A stretch of DNA of 64,000 bases from Aggregatibacter actinomycetemcomitans DSM 8324. Lineage in GTDB: Bacteria > Pseudomonadota > Gammaproteobacteria > Enterobacterales > Pasteurellaceae. Of the stretch, positions 46,944 to 57,832 are shown one piece after another. Within the stretch, counting starts at the first letter, position 1. The number at the start of each line of letters is the position of its first letter. The notes beneath the pieces were generated by a model. That model had not been told where the DNA came from, did not search any database, and saw nothing but the letters and a program-made list of their open reading frames with translations. Location of the stretch: the NCBI RefSeq assembly GCF_000372365.1, contig NZ_AQUU01000005.1, positions 52,898 to 116,897 on the forward strand, read 5' to 3'. A program made the position numbers and the translations under genes.

Positions 46944-47000
46944 TTTTACTTTGATTAAACATAATAAAACCACGAAATAAATTAATCAGGAGCCCCTTTT

Positions 47001-49391
47001 ATGCCTAAACAACGAACCTATGACAACGCATTTGATGCGATTGTCAAAAAATATTGCCGTTATTTTGATGTGCAATCACCGCAACAATTCGCCCTCGACC
47101 AATGGTATCGCGTGATTGCCGAAGGCACTCTCGAACTGGCTTATGGCAAACCTGCCGCGAAAAAAAACGGTCGCCATGTGAATTATCTTTCCATGGAATT
47201 TTTAATCGGTAGAATCACCGGCAATAATTTGATGAATCTCGGTTACTACGACGACATCAAAACCTATTTAGCAAAATACGATGTGGAACTGCTGGATGTA
47301 TTGGAACAGGAGCGGGATCCCGCATTAGGTAACGGCGGTTTAGGGCGCTTGGCGGCGTGCTTTTTAGACTCTATGGCGGCGCTCGGACAAAATGCCACCG
47401 GCTACGGCTTGCATTATCAATACGGTTTATTTAAACAATCCTTTGAAGACGGTATGCAAAAAGAAAGCGCCGATCTGTGGTCGCGCAACAGCTACCCATG
47501 GCACCGTTATAACCCGTCCAAAACACAAAATATCGGCTTCGGTGGTAAAATCACGCCGATTAAAGGCGACAAATACGCTTGGGAGCCGAAACTCATCATT
47601 CAAGGCAAAGCCTTTGATTTGCCGATCGTCGGCTATAAGAATGATGTCATCCAACCGCTACGTTTATGGCAGGCAGACAGCGAACAATCATTCGATTTGG
47701 CGTTGTTCAACGACGGTAAATTCCTTAACGCGGATAAAACGATCGTCAATGCCACCGCACTTACTCAGGTGCTCTACCCGAACGACAACCACAAAGCGGG
47801 ACAAAAATTGCGCTTAATGCAGCAATATTTCCACTGCGCCTGCTCCGTCGCTGATATTCTGGCGCGTCATTTTGCCGAAGGTCATGCGTTGAAAGACTTC
47901 GCCAAATATCAAGTGATTCAACTGAATGACACCCACCCGACTCTCGCCATTCCGGAATTAATGCGCGTGTTGTTGGATGAGCATGATCTCAGCTGGGACG
48001 ACGCCTGGAAGATCTGTTCCCACACCTTCGCTTACACCAACCACACCTTATTGCCGGAGGCCCTGGAACAATGGGATCAACGTTTATTCAAACAATTACT
48101 GCCGCGCCATTTCCAAATTGTGGAAAAAATCAATAACCTCTTCCACGAAAAAGTGCGGTCGAAATTCGGTGCGGATCCGAAAGTGTGGGAAAAATTGGCG
48201 ATTCTGTTCGACTACCGCGTGCGTATGGCGAATCTGTGCGTAGTGACCTGTTTCAAAGTCAACGGCGTGGCGCAAATTCACTCGGATTTGGTGGTCAGTG
48301 ATTTGTTCCCGGAATACCACAAACTGTTCCCGACCAAATTCTGCAACGTCACCAACGGTATTACACCGCGCCGCTGGATCCAACAAGCCAACCCGAAATT
48401 AAGCGCGCTGTTGGATAAAACCCTGAGAAAAGACTGGGCGAAAGATCTGGAGTTGCTCAAAGGCGTGGAAAAATTTGTGGACGATGCGGCGTTCCGTGAG
48501 GAATATCGCGCCATTAAACATCACAATAAAGTGGTGTTAGCCGATGAAATTCAACGCACTTTAGGCTTCACCGTGAATACCGATGCGATTTTCGATATTC
48601 AAATTAAGCGTTTCCACGAATATAAACGCCAGCATCTGAATCTGTTAAACATTATCGCTACATACCAATCGCTGAAAGCCAATCCGAATCAGGATTACAC
48701 CCCGCGCGTGTTCGTGTTTGCCGGTAAAGCGGCGCCGGGCTATTATCTGGCGAAAAATATCATTCACGCCATCAACAACGTGGCGGAGGTCATCAATAAC
48801 GACAAAGCCATGAAAGATCGCCTGCAAGTGGCGTTCCTGCCGGATTACCGCGTCAGCCTGGCGGAAAAAATCATTCCGGCGGCGGACGTATCCGAGCAAA
48901 TTTCCATGGCGGGTAAAGAAGCCTCCGGCACCGGCAACATGAAGCTGGCGCTCAACGGTGCATTGACCTTAGGCACATTGGACGGCGCGAATGTGGAAAT
49001 CGCCGAAATGGTAGGCGAAGAAAACGTGTTTATTTTCGGTCACACCGTGGAAAGCGTGCGCGAGTTATTGGCGAAAGGCTACAAACCGCGCGATTACTAC
49101 AAACGCAATCCGGTGTTAAAAAGCGCCATGGATTTCTTAACCAAAGGCAAGGTCTGCCACGGCGACAAACAGATGTTTAAACTGATGCTGGACAGCCTGT
49201 TGAAGCATGATCCGTTCCTTGTACTTGCGGATTTCGACAGCTATGTCAACGCGCAGCAAAAAATCGGCGAAGCCTATTTGGATCAGGATGCCTGGTTACG
49301 CAGCGCCATTTTAAATACCGCGCGTTTAGGCATGTTCAGCTCCGATCGTTCCATCCGCGATTATCAACAACGAATCTGGCTGAAAAAATGA
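47001..49391 (+). CDS. malP: maltodextrin phosphorylase
   Basis: MalP releases glucose 1-phosphate from maltodextrins with phosphate and pyridoxal phosphate. The 796-residue protein has the substrate-gate and active-site regions of glycogen phosphorylases: [20 protein letters not shown] (about 104-123), [35 protein letters not shown] and the PLP site [20 protein letters not shown] with its lysine. The length equals E. coli MalP, favouring that over GlgP. It is followed 102 bases later by malQ, with one uptake signal between. AGGAG precedes ATG 47001. Confidence 0.95.
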   Translation: MPKQRTYDNAFDAIVKKYCRYFDVQSPQQFALDQWYRVIAEGTLELAYGKPAAKKNGRHVNYLSMEFLIGRITGNNLMNLGYYDDIKTYLAKYDVELLDVLEQERDPALGNGGLGRLAACFLDSMAALGQNATGYGLHYQYGLFKQSFEDGMQKESADLWSRNSYPWHRYNPSKTQNIGFGGKITPIKGDKYAWEPKLIIQGKAFDLPIVGYKNDVIQPLRLWQADSEQSFDLALFNDGKFLNADKTIVNATALTQVLYPNDNHKAGQKLRLMQQYFHCACSVADILARHFAEGHALKDFAKYQVIQLNDTHPTLAIPELMRVLLDEHDLSWDDAWKICSHTFAYTNHTLLPEALEQWDQRLFKQLLPRHFQIVEKINNLFHEKVRSKFGADPKVWEKLAILFDYRVRMANLCVVTCFKVNGVAQIHSDLVVSDLFPEYHKLFPTKFCNVTNGITPRRWIQQANPKLSALLDKTLRKDWAKDLELLKGVEKFVDDAAFREEYRAIKHHNKVVLADEIQRTLGFTVNTDAIFDIQIKRFHEYKRQHLNLLNIIATYQSLKANPNQDYTPRVFVFAGKAAPGYYLAKNIIHAINNVAEVINNDKAMKDRLQVAFLPDYRVSLAEKIIPAADVSEQISMAGKEASGTGNMKLALNGALTLGTLDGANVEIAEMVGEENVFIFGHTVESVRELLAKGYKPRDYYKRNPVLKSAMDFLTKGKVCHGDKQMFKLMLDSLLKHDPFLVLADFDSYVNAQQKIGEAYLDQDAWLRSAILNTARLGMFSSDRSIRDYQQRIWLKK

Positions 49392-49493
49392 CCGCACTTT
49401 TTAGTGAACGATAAAATCCACTGATGGCGAGCGTCTCCCGACCACCGCTAATCAACACACAACCGGAATCAGACAATCCTTTAAGGAATCACT

Positions 49494-51569
49494 ATGTCTA
49501 TTAAAGAAAAACGCTTCGACCAAGCGGGCATCATGCCCTACTTTTTTGACGAACGAGGGCTGAAAATTCGCGCGCCACTTGCTATTAAAAAAGCCTTGCT
49601 TTCCACTTTTGAAGGTCATGTAACCAGCCGTACTCACCCGCTGCCGCCGGTGAAAATTCTCCATCAAAATCAACCGCACTTTTTATTGTTAAATGTTTCC
49701 GATGCCACCCGCTCATGGCAGGGCAAATGGCAGCTTCACCTGGAAGATGGTGCCGGCATCCTTGAAGGCAAAGTGAAAAAAAATAGCATAACCCTGCCGC
49801 GCGATTTGCCGTTGGGGTATCACGATTTGGTGTTGCATGGTGGAAAAGAAGAAGTGCATTGCCGCCTTATCGTTGCGCCGCAGCGTTGTTATGAACCGGA
49901 AGCATTTGCCGAACAGAAAAAACTCTGGGGCAGCTTTATTCAGCTTTACACTCTGAAATCGGCGCGCAACTGGGGTGTGGGCGATTTCGGTGATTTGCAA
50001 GAATTTATTCGCGGGCTTGCGCCGTACCAAGCGGATTTTTTAGGCTTAAACCCAATTCATGCTCTGTTTCCGGGAAATCCCGATGGTGCCAGCCCGTATA
50101 GCCCGTCTTCGCGCAAATGGCTGAACATTATTTACATCAACATCGATCAACTGCCGGAATTTCAACAAAGCGCGGAGGCAAAACGCTGGTTTAATTCGGC
50201 GGAAGTGCAGGAAAAATTGAACGCCTTACGCGCCGCCGAATGGATTGATTACGCCGAGGTGATGGCGTTGAAATTGAAGGGGCTGCATTTTGCCTTTGCC
50301 GAATTTAAAGAAAATCCGACCGCACTTTCCCAACAAGCTTTTGCCAATTTCGTGCGCAACGGCGGCGAAAGTTTACAGGTGCAAGCCACTTTTGATGCGC
50401 TGCACGCCCATTTAAGCGCCCGTTATCGCGAGCAATGGGGCTGGGATTTCTGGGCGCCGGAATTCCAGGATTATCATTCCGAGGTCGTCGCCCAATTCCG
50501 TCGTCAATATGGTGAGAAAATCGAATTTTATGCCTGGTTGCAATTCTGCGCCGACCAACAACTTGCCGAATGCGATGCCTTATGCAAAGCGCAACAAATG
50601 ACCATCGGTATGTACCGCGATTTAGCGGTGGGCGTCACCGGCAGCGGTTCGGAAACCTGGAGCGATAAGGAATTGTATTGTCTGCGGGCGTCCGTGGGCG
50701 CGCCGCCCGATGTGTTATGTCCGCAAGGACAAAACTGGGGCTTAACGCCGATGAATCCGCACATTCTGAAACAACGCGCTTATCAGCCGTTTATCGACTT
50801 GGTACGCGCCAATATGAATCATTGCGGCGCATTGCGTATCGATCACATTATGTCGTTGTTGCGTTTGTGGTGGATCCCGAAAGGCGACAGCGCGGCCAAC
50901 GGCGCCTATGTGCGTTATCCGGTCGATGATTTGATCGCCATTCTCGCCCTCGAAAGCCAACGTCGTCGCTGCGTGATTATCGGTGAAGATTTAGGCACCG
51001 TGCCGAAAGAAATCGTCAGCAAACTCAAAAATGCCGGCATTTTGTCTTACAAAATATTCTATTTTGAATTCGATAAACAGGGACAAAGTCGCGACCTGCA
51101 GGACTATCCGTACCAAGCGATGACCACCCTAAGCACCCACGATCTGCCGACCATTAACGGTTATTGGCGCGGTTATGATTTTGAGTTGGGGCAAAAATAC
51201 GGCGTGTATCCGAACCCGCAAATTCTGGAAATTCTGAAAAATGGTCGCGTGAAAGCAAAAGCGGGTATCCTGCAACGCTTGAAAGAACATGACATTGACG
51301 TGGACGCCGGTATCGACGAAACCTTGTCTTCCGATGTGAACAAAAAATTTGTTCATCAGCTGCAATCTTATGTCGCCGATGTGGGCAGCGCCCTGTTCGG
51401 CTTCCAACCGGAAGACTGGCTGGGTATGACCGAACCGGTCAACATTCCGGGCACCAGTATGCAATACGCCAACTGGCGCCGCCGTTTAACGCAAAACACC
51501 GACGCAATTTTTGCCGATCAAGACATTCAGAAATTGCTGAAAAAAGTGAACGCTAAACGTAAAGGGTAA
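49494..51569 (+). CDS. malQ: 4-alpha-glucanotransferase (amylomaltase)
   Basis: MalQ transfers glucan chains between maltodextrins, releasing glucose and building chains for MalP. The 691-residue protein of the GH77 family has WGVGDFGDLQEF (about 160-171), IGMYRDLAVG, LRIDHIMSLLRLWWIPKG (nucleophile Asp), VIIGEDLGTVP (acid Glu) and STHDLPTINGYW. AAGGA precedes ATG 49494. With malP it forms the MalT target operon. A perfect inverted uptake-signal hairpin follows. Confidence 0.96.
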   Translation: MSIKEKRFDQAGIMPYFFDERGLKIRAPLAIKKALLSTFEGHVTSRTHPLPPVKILHQNQPHFLLLNVSDATRSWQGKWQLHLEDGAGILEGKVKKNSITLPRDLPLGYHDLVLHGGKEEVHCRLIVAPQRCYEPEAFAEQKKLWGSFIQLYTLKSARNWGVGDFGDLQEFIRGLAPYQADFLGLNPIHALFPGNPDGASPYSPSSRKWLNIIYINIDQLPEFQQSAEAKRWFNSAEVQEKLNALRAAEWIDYAEVMALKLKGLHFAFAEFKENPTALSQQAFANFVRNGGESLQVQATFDALHAHLSARYREQWGWDFWAPEFQDYHSEVVAQFRRQYGEKIEFYAWLQFCADQQLAECDALCKAQQMTIGMYRDLAVGVTGSGSETWSDKELYCLRASVGAPPDVLCPQGQNWGLTPMNPHILKQRAYQPFIDLVRANMNHCGALRIDHIMSLLRLWWIPKGDSAANGAYVRYPVDDLIAILALESQRRRCVIIGEDLGTVPKEIVSKLKNAGILSYKIFYFEFDKQGQSRDLQDYPYQAMTTLSTHDLPTINGYWRGYDFELGQKYGVYPNPQILEILKNGRVKAKAGILQRLKEHDIDVDAGIDETLSSDVNKKFVHQLQSYVADVGSALFGFQPEDWLGMTEPVNIPGTSMQYANWRRRLTQNTDAIFADQDIQKLLKKVNAKRKG

Positions 51570-51594
51570 GCCCCGATGTAACCAATATAAATGA

Positions 51595-51641
51595 AAAGTG
51601 CGGTGGGTTTTAAAAACGTTTTTAAAACCCACCGCACTTTA
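51595..51641. terminator. long perfect hairpin of paired uptake signals after malQ
   Basis: AAAGTGCGGTGGGTTTTAAA and its exact complement form a stem of more than 20 base pairs around ACG, between convergent malQ and cvpA. It is the longest such hairpin in the window and probably ends both transcripts. Confidence 0.8.
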
Positions 51642-51712
51642 AACACCTACCCCCGCCAACGTTCAAATAAATCCCGTTCCAAGGGATATTCATCTGATCC
51701 CAACCAAATAGA

Positions 51713-52255
51713 CTAGTTTGTAGTTGAAACCGGAACTGCATTTGTTGCCGGATTGGCAATCTGCTCCAAATTCAGGGTTGAATTTAAAAAACCGGAATTG
51801 GCTTGTAATTGTTGGAAGAACCAATCCACCACGAAACGAAAGTGCGGTATTAATTTAGATTCTTTCCACCAATCGGTTTGATTTGAACTGGTAAATGTAT
51901 CTAAGAAAAACAACATAGCGGCGACAATCAAAACCCCGCGTAATAAGCCGAAACAGGCGCCGAGCACACGATCCGTGCCGCTTAACCCGGTACGATCTAC
52001 CAGTTGCCCTAAGACATAATTGACAATGGCGCCGACAATGAGTGAAGCGATAAATAAAATACCGATAGCCGTGCCGTTACGAATATAAACGGACTCAATT
52101 GATGTTAAGAGTCCGGCAAGATACATATAAAAATTGCTTGCAATTAAAAATGCCACGATCCAGCTGGCTAGTGACATGACTTCGCGGACAAAGCCGCGCA
52201 ATAAACTGACAATAATGGAAAAAACAATAATGCCGATAATAATGTAATCAATCAT
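51713..52255 (-). CDS. cvpA: CvpA family inner-membrane protein
   Basis: CvpA is required for colicin V production and contributes to envelope stress tolerance; its molecular role is unclear. The 180-residue protein has four predicted membrane spans (about 1-18, 25-45, 65-88, 102-122) with GFVREVMSLASWIVAFLIAS and GTDRVLGACFGLLRGVLIVA. A PurR-box-like sequence lies 65 bases upstream, as in E. coli, where cvpA precedes purF. Here purF does not follow; a hairpin and malQ do. The frame after the stop stays coding-like for about 20 codons (IWLGSDEYPLERDLFERWRG). Confidence 0.93.
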   Translation of the reverse strand: MIDYIIIGIIVFSIIVSLLRGFVREVMSLASWIVAFLIASNFYMYLAGLLTSIESVYIRNGTAIGILFIASLIVGAIVNYVLGQLVDRTGLSGTDRVLGACFGLLRGVLIVAAMLFFLDTFTSSNQTDWWKESKLIPHFRFVVDWFFQQLQANSGFLNSTLNLEQIANPATNAVPVSTTN

Positions 52256-52319
52256 TAAATCATCTCTGTGCGTTGAAAAAAGATATTTTCATTTGCAATG
52301 GGCGCTATTCTAGCAAAAA

Positions 52320-52335
52320 ACGAAAACATTTGCGC
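52320..52335. promoter_or_regulatory. PurR operator upstream of cvpA
   Basis: ACGAAAACATTTGCGC matches the PurR consensus ACGCAAACGTTTGCGT at 13 of 16 positions, 65 bases before cvpA. purR itself lies 24 kb to the left in this window. Confidence 0.65.
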
Positions 52336-52433
52336 AAAAAAATTATGCGCTCAAAAAAGCGCCCTTTTGATCAAATGATCCAAAGGACGTTACTATCTCA
52401 TTGTTATATTTATAAATATGGAAAATTCGAGGC

Positions 52434-52877
52434 TTAAAGATCCTGCCAGAAATCCCGTCCTAATTTTTGTTGTGCCTGTTTTAACAACACCGCTAAATCA
52501 AAGTAAGTCGGCTTTTCGGGACATATCGGCAACGCTGCCTGTTTTTCTTTCAGTGCCTCATAAACGCGCTGAAAACCGACCGCACTTTTTGGTGGTAACG
52601 GTGTTTTGGCGCGCTTACCCAACCAGTAAATGCCTTGCATAGGTAAAAATAACGCAAATAACGCTGTCAGAACCGCTACCGCCAATGCAATCCCGTCACT
52701 TTGCGCATAAAATTGTTGCCATACAATAGAAAACACTGCCAAGAACGGCATGAATTTTTGGGCAAATAATGTGGTTTTGATGACACGATTTTCCGGAAAA
52801 ATCGCACCGAGTTTAGGTTCTAACGGCCAGGTTTTCAAATATTGCTGACCGCTTTTTAGAGTGCTGAAAAAACTCAT
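52434..52877 (-). CDS. yfbV: YfbV (UPF0208) membrane protein
   Basis: The 147-residue protein has two membrane spans (about 37-57 and 61-83) and a cytoplasmic tail with [21 protein letters not shown]. coli YfbV is linked to Ter macrodomain and chromosome organisation in some reports. It lies next to ackA-pta in divergent order, as in E. coli. AAGG precedes ATG 52877. Confidence 0.92.
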   Translation of the reverse strand: MSFFSTLKSGQQYLKTWPLEPKLGAIFPENRVIKTTLFAQKFMPFLAVFSIVWQQFYAQSDGIALAVAVLTALFALFLPMQGIYWLGKRAKTPLPPKSAVGFQRVYEALKEKQAALPICPEKPTYFDLAVLLKQAQQKLGRDFWQDL

Positions 52878-53144
52878 GTACTACCTTATCCTTCTTTTTA
52901 ACTTGACGCTCACCATAACATAAAGCCGCTATTTTTTATAATCCCCCCGGTATCTTAGCTCAGAACGTGAATCACGAAATTTAACGTTCACCAAAATCAC
53001 CAAATTTTTCGATTAATGTCGTGTTTTTTGCTGTTGAGAATTTATTTTGTATGGTGAAAGGTGTATCCTATGGCGGTTTAACCTTCTATTACCCGTTCGT
53101 TATTTGAACGGATTTTGTTTAACTCAAACCAGTATAGGTCGTTT

Positions 53145-54347
53145 ATGTCTGAAAAATTAGTCCTAATTCTCAATTGTGGTAGTTCCTCATTAAAATTCTC
53201 AATTCTTAATCCTGCAACAGGCGAAGAAAAATTATCCGGCTTAGCCGAAGCGTTTTATTTACCTGAAGCCCGTATTAAATGGAAATTGCACGGTGAAAAA
53301 GGGCAGGCAGATTTAGGTGCCGGTACCGCTCACGCCGAAGCATTAAATTTCATTGTTAATAAAATTTTCTCTCTTGATCCTGAATTACAAAAAGGCGTTG
53401 TAGCCATCGGTCATCGTATCGTACACGGCGGCGAAAAATTCACTTCTTCCGTTATTGTGACCGATGAAGTGGTCAAAGGCATTGAAGAAGCAATTCAATT
53501 CGCACCGCTGCACAACCCGGCACATTTAATCGGGATCAGAGAGGCTTTCAAATTATTCCCGCACCTGAAAGATAAAAATGTCGTGGTATTCGATACCGCC
53601 TTCCATCAAACCATGCCGGAAGAAGCATTCCTATACGCATTACCGTACTCTTTATACCGCGAACATGGCGTTCGTCGCTACGGTGCGCATGGTACCAGCC
53701 ACTATTATGTCAGCCGTGAAGCAGCAAAACGGTTAGGTGTGCCGGAAGATAAAATCAACGTGATCACTTGTCATTTAGGTAACGGCGGTTCCGTATCGGC
53801 AATCCGTCACGGCAAATGTATCGACACCTCAATGGGTTTAACGCCATTGGAAGGTTTAGTGATGGGTACCCGTTCCGGCGACATCGACCCTGCTATTATT
53901 TTCTATATGCACGATACTTTGGGTATGTCCGTGAAAGAAATTAACGATACGTTAACTAAGAAATCCGGTTTATTAGGCTTAACGGAAGTGACCAGTGACT
54001 GTCGTTATGCAGAAGATAATTATGAGAAAGAAATCCCGGCAAAACGCGCATTAGGTGTCTATTGCTATCGTTTAGCCAAATACATCGGCTCTTATATGGC
54101 GGTAATCGGTGAACGTTTGGATGCTATCGTGTTTACCGGCGGTATCGGTGAAAACTCCGCCCATGTGCGTGAAATCACCTTGGATCACTTAAAATTATTC
54201 GGTTACAAACTGGATCAAGAGAAAAATCTTGCCGCCCGTTTCGGTAAAGAAGGTATCATCACGGCCGATAACACTCCTATCGCTATAGTAATTCCAACCA
54301 ACGAAGAGCTCGTTATCGCACAAGATACTGCACGTCTTTGTATTTGA
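53145..54347 (+). CDS. ackA: acetate kinase
   Basis: AckA interconverts acetyl phosphate and acetate with ADP/ATP. From ATG 53145 it has 400 residues with [14 protein letters not shown] (6-19), [13 protein letters not shown] (about 86-98), [10 protein letters not shown] (about 180-189), [14 protein letters not shown] and [14 protein letters not shown]. The frame is open back to 53115 but the family start fits 53145. It is paired with pta, with a strong hairpin in the gap. Confidence 0.97.
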   Translation: MSEKLVLILNCGSSSLKFSILNPATGEEKLSGLAEAFYLPEARIKWKLHGEKGQADLGAGTAHAEALNFIVNKIFSLDPELQKGVVAIGHRIVHGGEKFTSSVIVTDEVVKGIEEAIQFAPLHNPAHLIGIREAFKLFPHLKDKNVVVFDTAFHQTMPEEAFLYALPYSLYREHGVRRYGAHGTSHYYVSREAAKRLGVPEDKINVITCHLGNGGSVSAIRHGKCIDTSMGLTPLEGLVMGTRSGDIDPAIIFYMHDTLGMSVKEINDTLTKKSGLLGLTEVTSDCRYAEDNYEKEIPAKRALGVYCYRLAKYIGSYMAVIGERLDAIVFTGGIGENSAHVREITLDHLKLFGYKLDQEKNLAARFGKEGIITADNTPIAIVIPTNEELVIAQDTARLCI

Positions 54348-54360
54348 ACATTAATCAAAC

Positions 54361-54393
54361 AAACTGCCGATTAAATCGGCAGTTTCTTTTTTA
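54361..54393 (+). terminator. hairpin between ackA and pta
   Basis: AAACTGCCGATT and AATCGGCAGTTT form a 12-pair stem followed by CTTTTTT, 13 bases after the ackA stop. It is a good intrinsic terminator and would reduce readthrough into pta, 24 bases on. Confidence 0.85.
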
Positions 54394-54416
54394 CTCACAC
54401 AAAATAAAGGTAAATT

Positions 54417-56552
54417 ATGTCCCGTACTATTATTCTCATTCCGATTAGCACTGGCGTAGGTTTAACCAGTGTAAGCCTCGGTTTAATCAATGCCCTTGAA
54501 CAAAAAGGCGCCAAAGTCGGCTTTATGAAACCAATTTCCCAACCGAACACCGGTGAGGATGTTATCGACCGCACCACCTCCATCGTGCGTACCAGCACCG
54601 CTTTAGAAACTGCCGAACCGTTTATGTTAAGCGTGGCGGAATCCTTAATCGGTCAAAATCAATCCGATGTGTTATTGGAAAAAATTGTTGAGAATCGCCA
54701 AAAGCTGGCGAAAAACAACGAAATCGTGATCGTGGAAGGCTTGATTCCAACCCGTAAACATACCTTTGCCAACAGCATTAACTACGAAATCGCCCAAGCC
54801 CTTGATGCAGAAATCGTATTGGTCGCCGCCCCATCAACGGAAACTCCGACACAATTAAAAGAGCGCGTCGAAGCGGCTGCTTCATTATTCGGCGGTAAAG
54901 GCAATAAGAATCTCCTTGGTGTGATCGTCAACAAATTCAACGCACCGGTTGACGAATCCGGCAGAACACGCCCTGATTTAAGCGAAATTTTCGATTCCTT
55001 CCAACACAGCCATAATAGCGAATCCGAACTTGTCAGACTTTTCGCCCAAAGCACGATTAAACTATTAGCCTGCATTCCTTGGAATGCCGATCTGATCGCC
55101 ACCCGTGCTATTGATTTAATCAAGCATTTAGGCGCAGCGATTATGAATGAGGGCGATGTTAATCGTCGGATTCGCGGCATTACCTTCTGCGCCAGAAGCC
55201 TGCCGAACATGGTGGAACATTTCCGTGCCGGCAGCTTATTAGTAGTTTCTGCAGACCGGCCTGATGTCATCGTCGCGGCGGCGCTTGCCGTGTCTAATGA
55301 CATTGAAATCGGCGGTTTATTGTTAACCGGCGGCTACAAATTGGATCCGCAGATCAAAAAGCTTTGCCAACACGTGTTTGAAAGCAAAAAATTACCGGTA
55401 TTCCGTATTGAAGGCAACACCTGGCAAACCGCCCTAAGCCTGCAAAATTTCAATCTTGAAGTGCCAGTTGATGATAAAGAACGTATCGAAAACATCAAAC
55501 GTTACACCGGTGAAAAATTAGATACGGCGTTTGTCAACGGCTTAGTGGAAGCCTCGAGCCGTTTACGTCGCTTATCCCCGCCGGCATTCCGTTTCCAATT
55601 AACCGAATTAGCCCGCGCCGCCCAAAAACGCATCGTCTTACCGGAAGGTGATGAACCGCGCACCATTAAAGCGGCGATTTTATGTGCCGAACGCGGTATC
55701 GCAGAATGTGTGCTGTTAGCCAAACCGGAAGACGTACAACGCGTGGCGGAATCTCAAGGCGTTAAATTGGTGAAAGGCATTACCGTTATCGACCCGGCGA
55801 GCGTGCGTGAAAACTATGTGGCACGTTTGGTTGAGCTACGCAAAGCCAAAGGCATGACCGAAACCATGGCACGTGAACAATTGGAAGACAATGTTGTGCT
55901 CGGCACCATGATGTTGGAAGCCAACGAAGTGGACGGTTTGGTATCCGGCGCCGTACACACCACCGCCAACACCATTCGCCCGCCAATGCAAATCATCAAA
56001 ACCGCACCGGGCAGCTCCATTATTTCTTCCATCTTCTTCATGTTGCTACCGGATCAAGTATTGGTCTATGGCGACTGCGCAGTGAACCCGGATCCGACGG
56101 CAGAACAATTGGCGGAAATCGCCATTCAATCTGCCGAATCGGCAAAATCCTTCGGTATCGATCCGAAAGTGGCAATGATTTCCTACTCCACCGGCACATC
56201 AGGCAGCGGTGCTGACGTAGAAAAAGTGAAAGAAGCCACCCGCATTGCGAAGGACAAACGCCCTGATTTACTCATCGACGGTCCGTTACAATATGACGCT
56301 GCGGTGATGGAAGACGTGGCTCGCTCTAAAGCACCTAACTCACCGGTTGCCGGTCAAGCCACCGTCTTCATCTTCCCGGATTTGAATACCGGTAACACCA
56401 CCTACAAAGCGGTTCAACGTTCCGCCGACCTCGTTTCCATCGGTCCGATGCTACAGGGTATGCGCAAACCGGTGAACGATTTATCCCGTGGCGCGCTAGT
56501 TGACGACATTGTGTACACCATTGCCTTAACCGCAATCCAAGCGACACAATAA
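54417..56552 (+). CDS. pta: phosphate acetyltransferase
   Basis: Pta exchanges phosphate for CoA on acetyl-CoA, giving acetyl phosphate for AckA. The 711-residue protein is the long, E. coli-type enzyme: N-terminal P-loop-like domain ([20 protein letters not shown]), central DRTGG domain (about 200-330) and the catalytic C-terminal domain (about 375-711) with [40 protein letters not shown] and [20 protein letters not shown] precedes ATG 54417. A hairpin terminator follows. Confidence 0.97.
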   Translation: MSRTIILIPISTGVGLTSVSLGLINALEQKGAKVGFMKPISQPNTGEDVIDRTTSIVRTSTALETAEPFMLSVAESLIGQNQSDVLLEKIVENRQKLAKNNEIVIVEGLIPTRKHTFANSINYEIAQALDAEIVLVAAPSTETPTQLKERVEAAASLFGGKGNKNLLGVIVNKFNAPVDESGRTRPDLSEIFDSFQHSHNSESELVRLFAQSTIKLLACIPWNADLIATRAIDLIKHLGAAIMNEGDVNRRIRGITFCARSLPNMVEHFRAGSLLVVSADRPDVIVAAALAVSNDIEIGGLLLTGGYKLDPQIKKLCQHVFESKKLPVFRIEGNTWQTALSLQNFNLEVPVDDKERIENIKRYTGEKLDTAFVNGLVEASSRLRRLSPPAFRFQLTELARAAQKRIVLPEGDEPRTIKAAILCAERGIAECVLLAKPEDVQRVAESQGVKLVKGITVIDPASVRENYVARLVELRKAKGMTETMAREQLEDNVVLGTMMLEANEVDGLVSGAVHTTANTIRPPMQIIKTAPGSSIISSIFFMLLPDQVLVYGDCAVNPDPTAEQLAEIAIQSAESAKSFGIDPKVAMISYSTGTSGSGADVEKVKEATRIAKDKRPDLLIDGPLQYDAAVMEDVARSKAPNSPVAGQATVFIFPDLNTGNTTYKAVQRSADLVSIGPMLQGMRKPVNDLSRGALVDDIVYTIALTAIQATQ

Positions 56553-56595
56553 AACGTCATTAAAAACGTTTGAAAAAATGACCGCACTTTAAGTG

Positions 56596-56634
56596 CAAAA
56601 ATAAAGGCTTTCATTTGGAAGCCTTTATTTTATT
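56596..56634 (+). terminator. pta terminator
   Basis: AATAAAGGCTT and AAGCCTTTATT arms close around CATTTGG and end in T-rich sequence; an uptake signal lies just before. Confidence 0.8.
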
Positions 56635-56639
56635 GAACT

Positions 56640-56898
56640 CACAATATGAAAAAACAATTTTTAATTATCGGCTTTATTTGGAGTGGAAAATAGTACCACC
56701 ACGATTCCGTATATTTTAAAGATCGCCCGGAGTTGCTGCACCCGACCTGTCAATAAATGTAAAACGCGGAAAAAAACGACCGCACTTTATATTAAAATAT
56801 GATAACTATTCTCATTGACAAACCTACTATTAACCTTTCAGAATAAACAAGCTTTGAGCAAAGAATAGGCAATTTATCAATTAGCAAAAGGATGGCTT
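56640..56898. other. intergenic region, pta to cupin gene
   Basis: An ATG at 56646 opens only 15 codons (MKKQFLIIGFIWSGK) before TAG, like the start of a membrane protein that has been lost. A further coding-like stretch (DSVYFKDRPELLHPT) follows in another frame. One uptake signal is at 56779-56788. I treat this as a possible fossil, not a gene. Confidence 0.35.
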
Positions 56899-57261
56899 AT
56901 GAAAAAATTCATGCTGGGCATGGCATTAGGTCTCGGTATCACACTTAACGCCAATGCGGACATCGGTACGGTAAAAGAAGGCTTTGGCAATATTTTGCAA
57001 GGCAATCAGTTTACCGTGGTAAAAAAAGCATTGAAAAAAGGTGAGCAATTAAAACGCCATAACCATGAGGGCGAAAGCGTCATTTTTACCGTTCTTAACG
57101 GAAAGATTAGCGTATTGCTTGACGACACGGAAAAACATGACATCCGTGTGGGTCAAGTGTTGAATTTTGACGGCAAGCATTTTATTCAAGGGGAAGCAAC
57201 GGAAGATACGGTGATTTTAGTTACCTTAGTCGGCGAACATCACGAACATAAGCACAAGTAA
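56899..57261 (+). CDS. periplasmic cupin-domain protein
   Basis: The 120-residue protein has a signal peptide (MKKFMLGMALGLGITLNANA) and a small cupin: KKGEQLKRHNHEGESVIFTV (about 47-66) contributes two His and a Glu as metal ligands, and VGQVLNFDGKHFIQGEA supplies a further His. The C-terminal HHEHKHK may also bind metal. Substrate unknown. AAAGGA precedes ATG 56899. It stands alone, closed by an inverted uptake pair. Confidence 0.85.
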   Translation: MKKFMLGMALGLGITLNANADIGTVKEGFGNILQGNQFTVVKKALKKGEQLKRHNHEGESVIFTVLNGKISVLLDDTEKHDIRVGQVLNFDGKHFIQGEATEDTVILVTLVGEHHEHKHK

Positions 57262-57283
57262 GAAACCCAATCCATGCAAAGAG

Positions 57284-57331
57284 TAAAGTGCGGTGGATTT
57301 AAAAAACTTTTTTTAAACTGACCGCACTTTT
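57284..57331. terminator. inverted uptake-signal pair between cupin gene and folK
   Basis: TAAAGTGCGGTGGATTTAAA faces AAACTGACCGCACTTTTTT. It is an imperfect long stem ending in T6, shared by the two convergent genes. Confidence 0.65.
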
Positions 57332-57832
57332 TTAAAACACAACCTCGCCCTTCTCTTTCACAATCACCATTTGATGATGGGTAAAATTTTGCATTAACTC
57401 CCTGATGGATTGCCCGTTCGGCAAGGAAAACGACGGTGCGATTTCCGCCAACGGGATAATTACAAATTCACGATTGTGCATATCATAATGGGGAACAGTC
57501 AGACGTTCCGACTGAATGGTTTGCTCGGCGTAAAGCAAAATATCCAAATCTAATGTGCGCTCACCCCAACGACGAAGACGGACACGCCCTTGTTCCTGTT
57601 CAATACGTTGTAATTCATCAAGCAATGCGAAGGGAGAAAGCGCCGTTTCCAGGCAAGCGACGGCGTTGGCATAATCAGGCTGATCTTGCGGACCGAGAGG
57701 TTTGCTTTGATAAAAAGAACTGACGCTAATCAGACGGCTGTCAGGCAATTGATTCATCGCCCGTAATGCGGCGACCAGTTGTGCTTGCGGATCCGCCAAA
57801 TTACTGCCTAAAGCGACATACACCTTATTCAT
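57332..57832 (-). CDS. folK: 6-hydroxymethyl-7,8-dihydropterin pyrophosphokinase
   Basis: FolK pyrophosphorylates hydroxymethyl-dihydropterin in folate synthesis. From ATG 57832 the 166-residue protein has VYVALGSNLADPQAQLVAAL (3-22), SSFYQSKPLG, PDYANAVACLET and the signature RWGERTLDLDILLY (about 90-103), with HNREFVIIPLAEI after. The frame continues to 58009 but overlaps pcnB. ATG overlaps the pcnB stop by eight bases, so translation is likely coupled, as in many relatives. Confidence 0.96.
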   Translation of the reverse strand: MNKVYVALGSNLADPQAQLVAALRAMNQLPDSRLISVSSFYQSKPLGPQDQPDYANAVACLETALSPFALLDELQRIEQEQGRVRLRRWGERTLDLDILLYAEQTIQSERLTVPHYDMHNREFVIIPLAEIAPSFSLPNGQSIRELMQNFTHHQMVIVKEKGEVVF

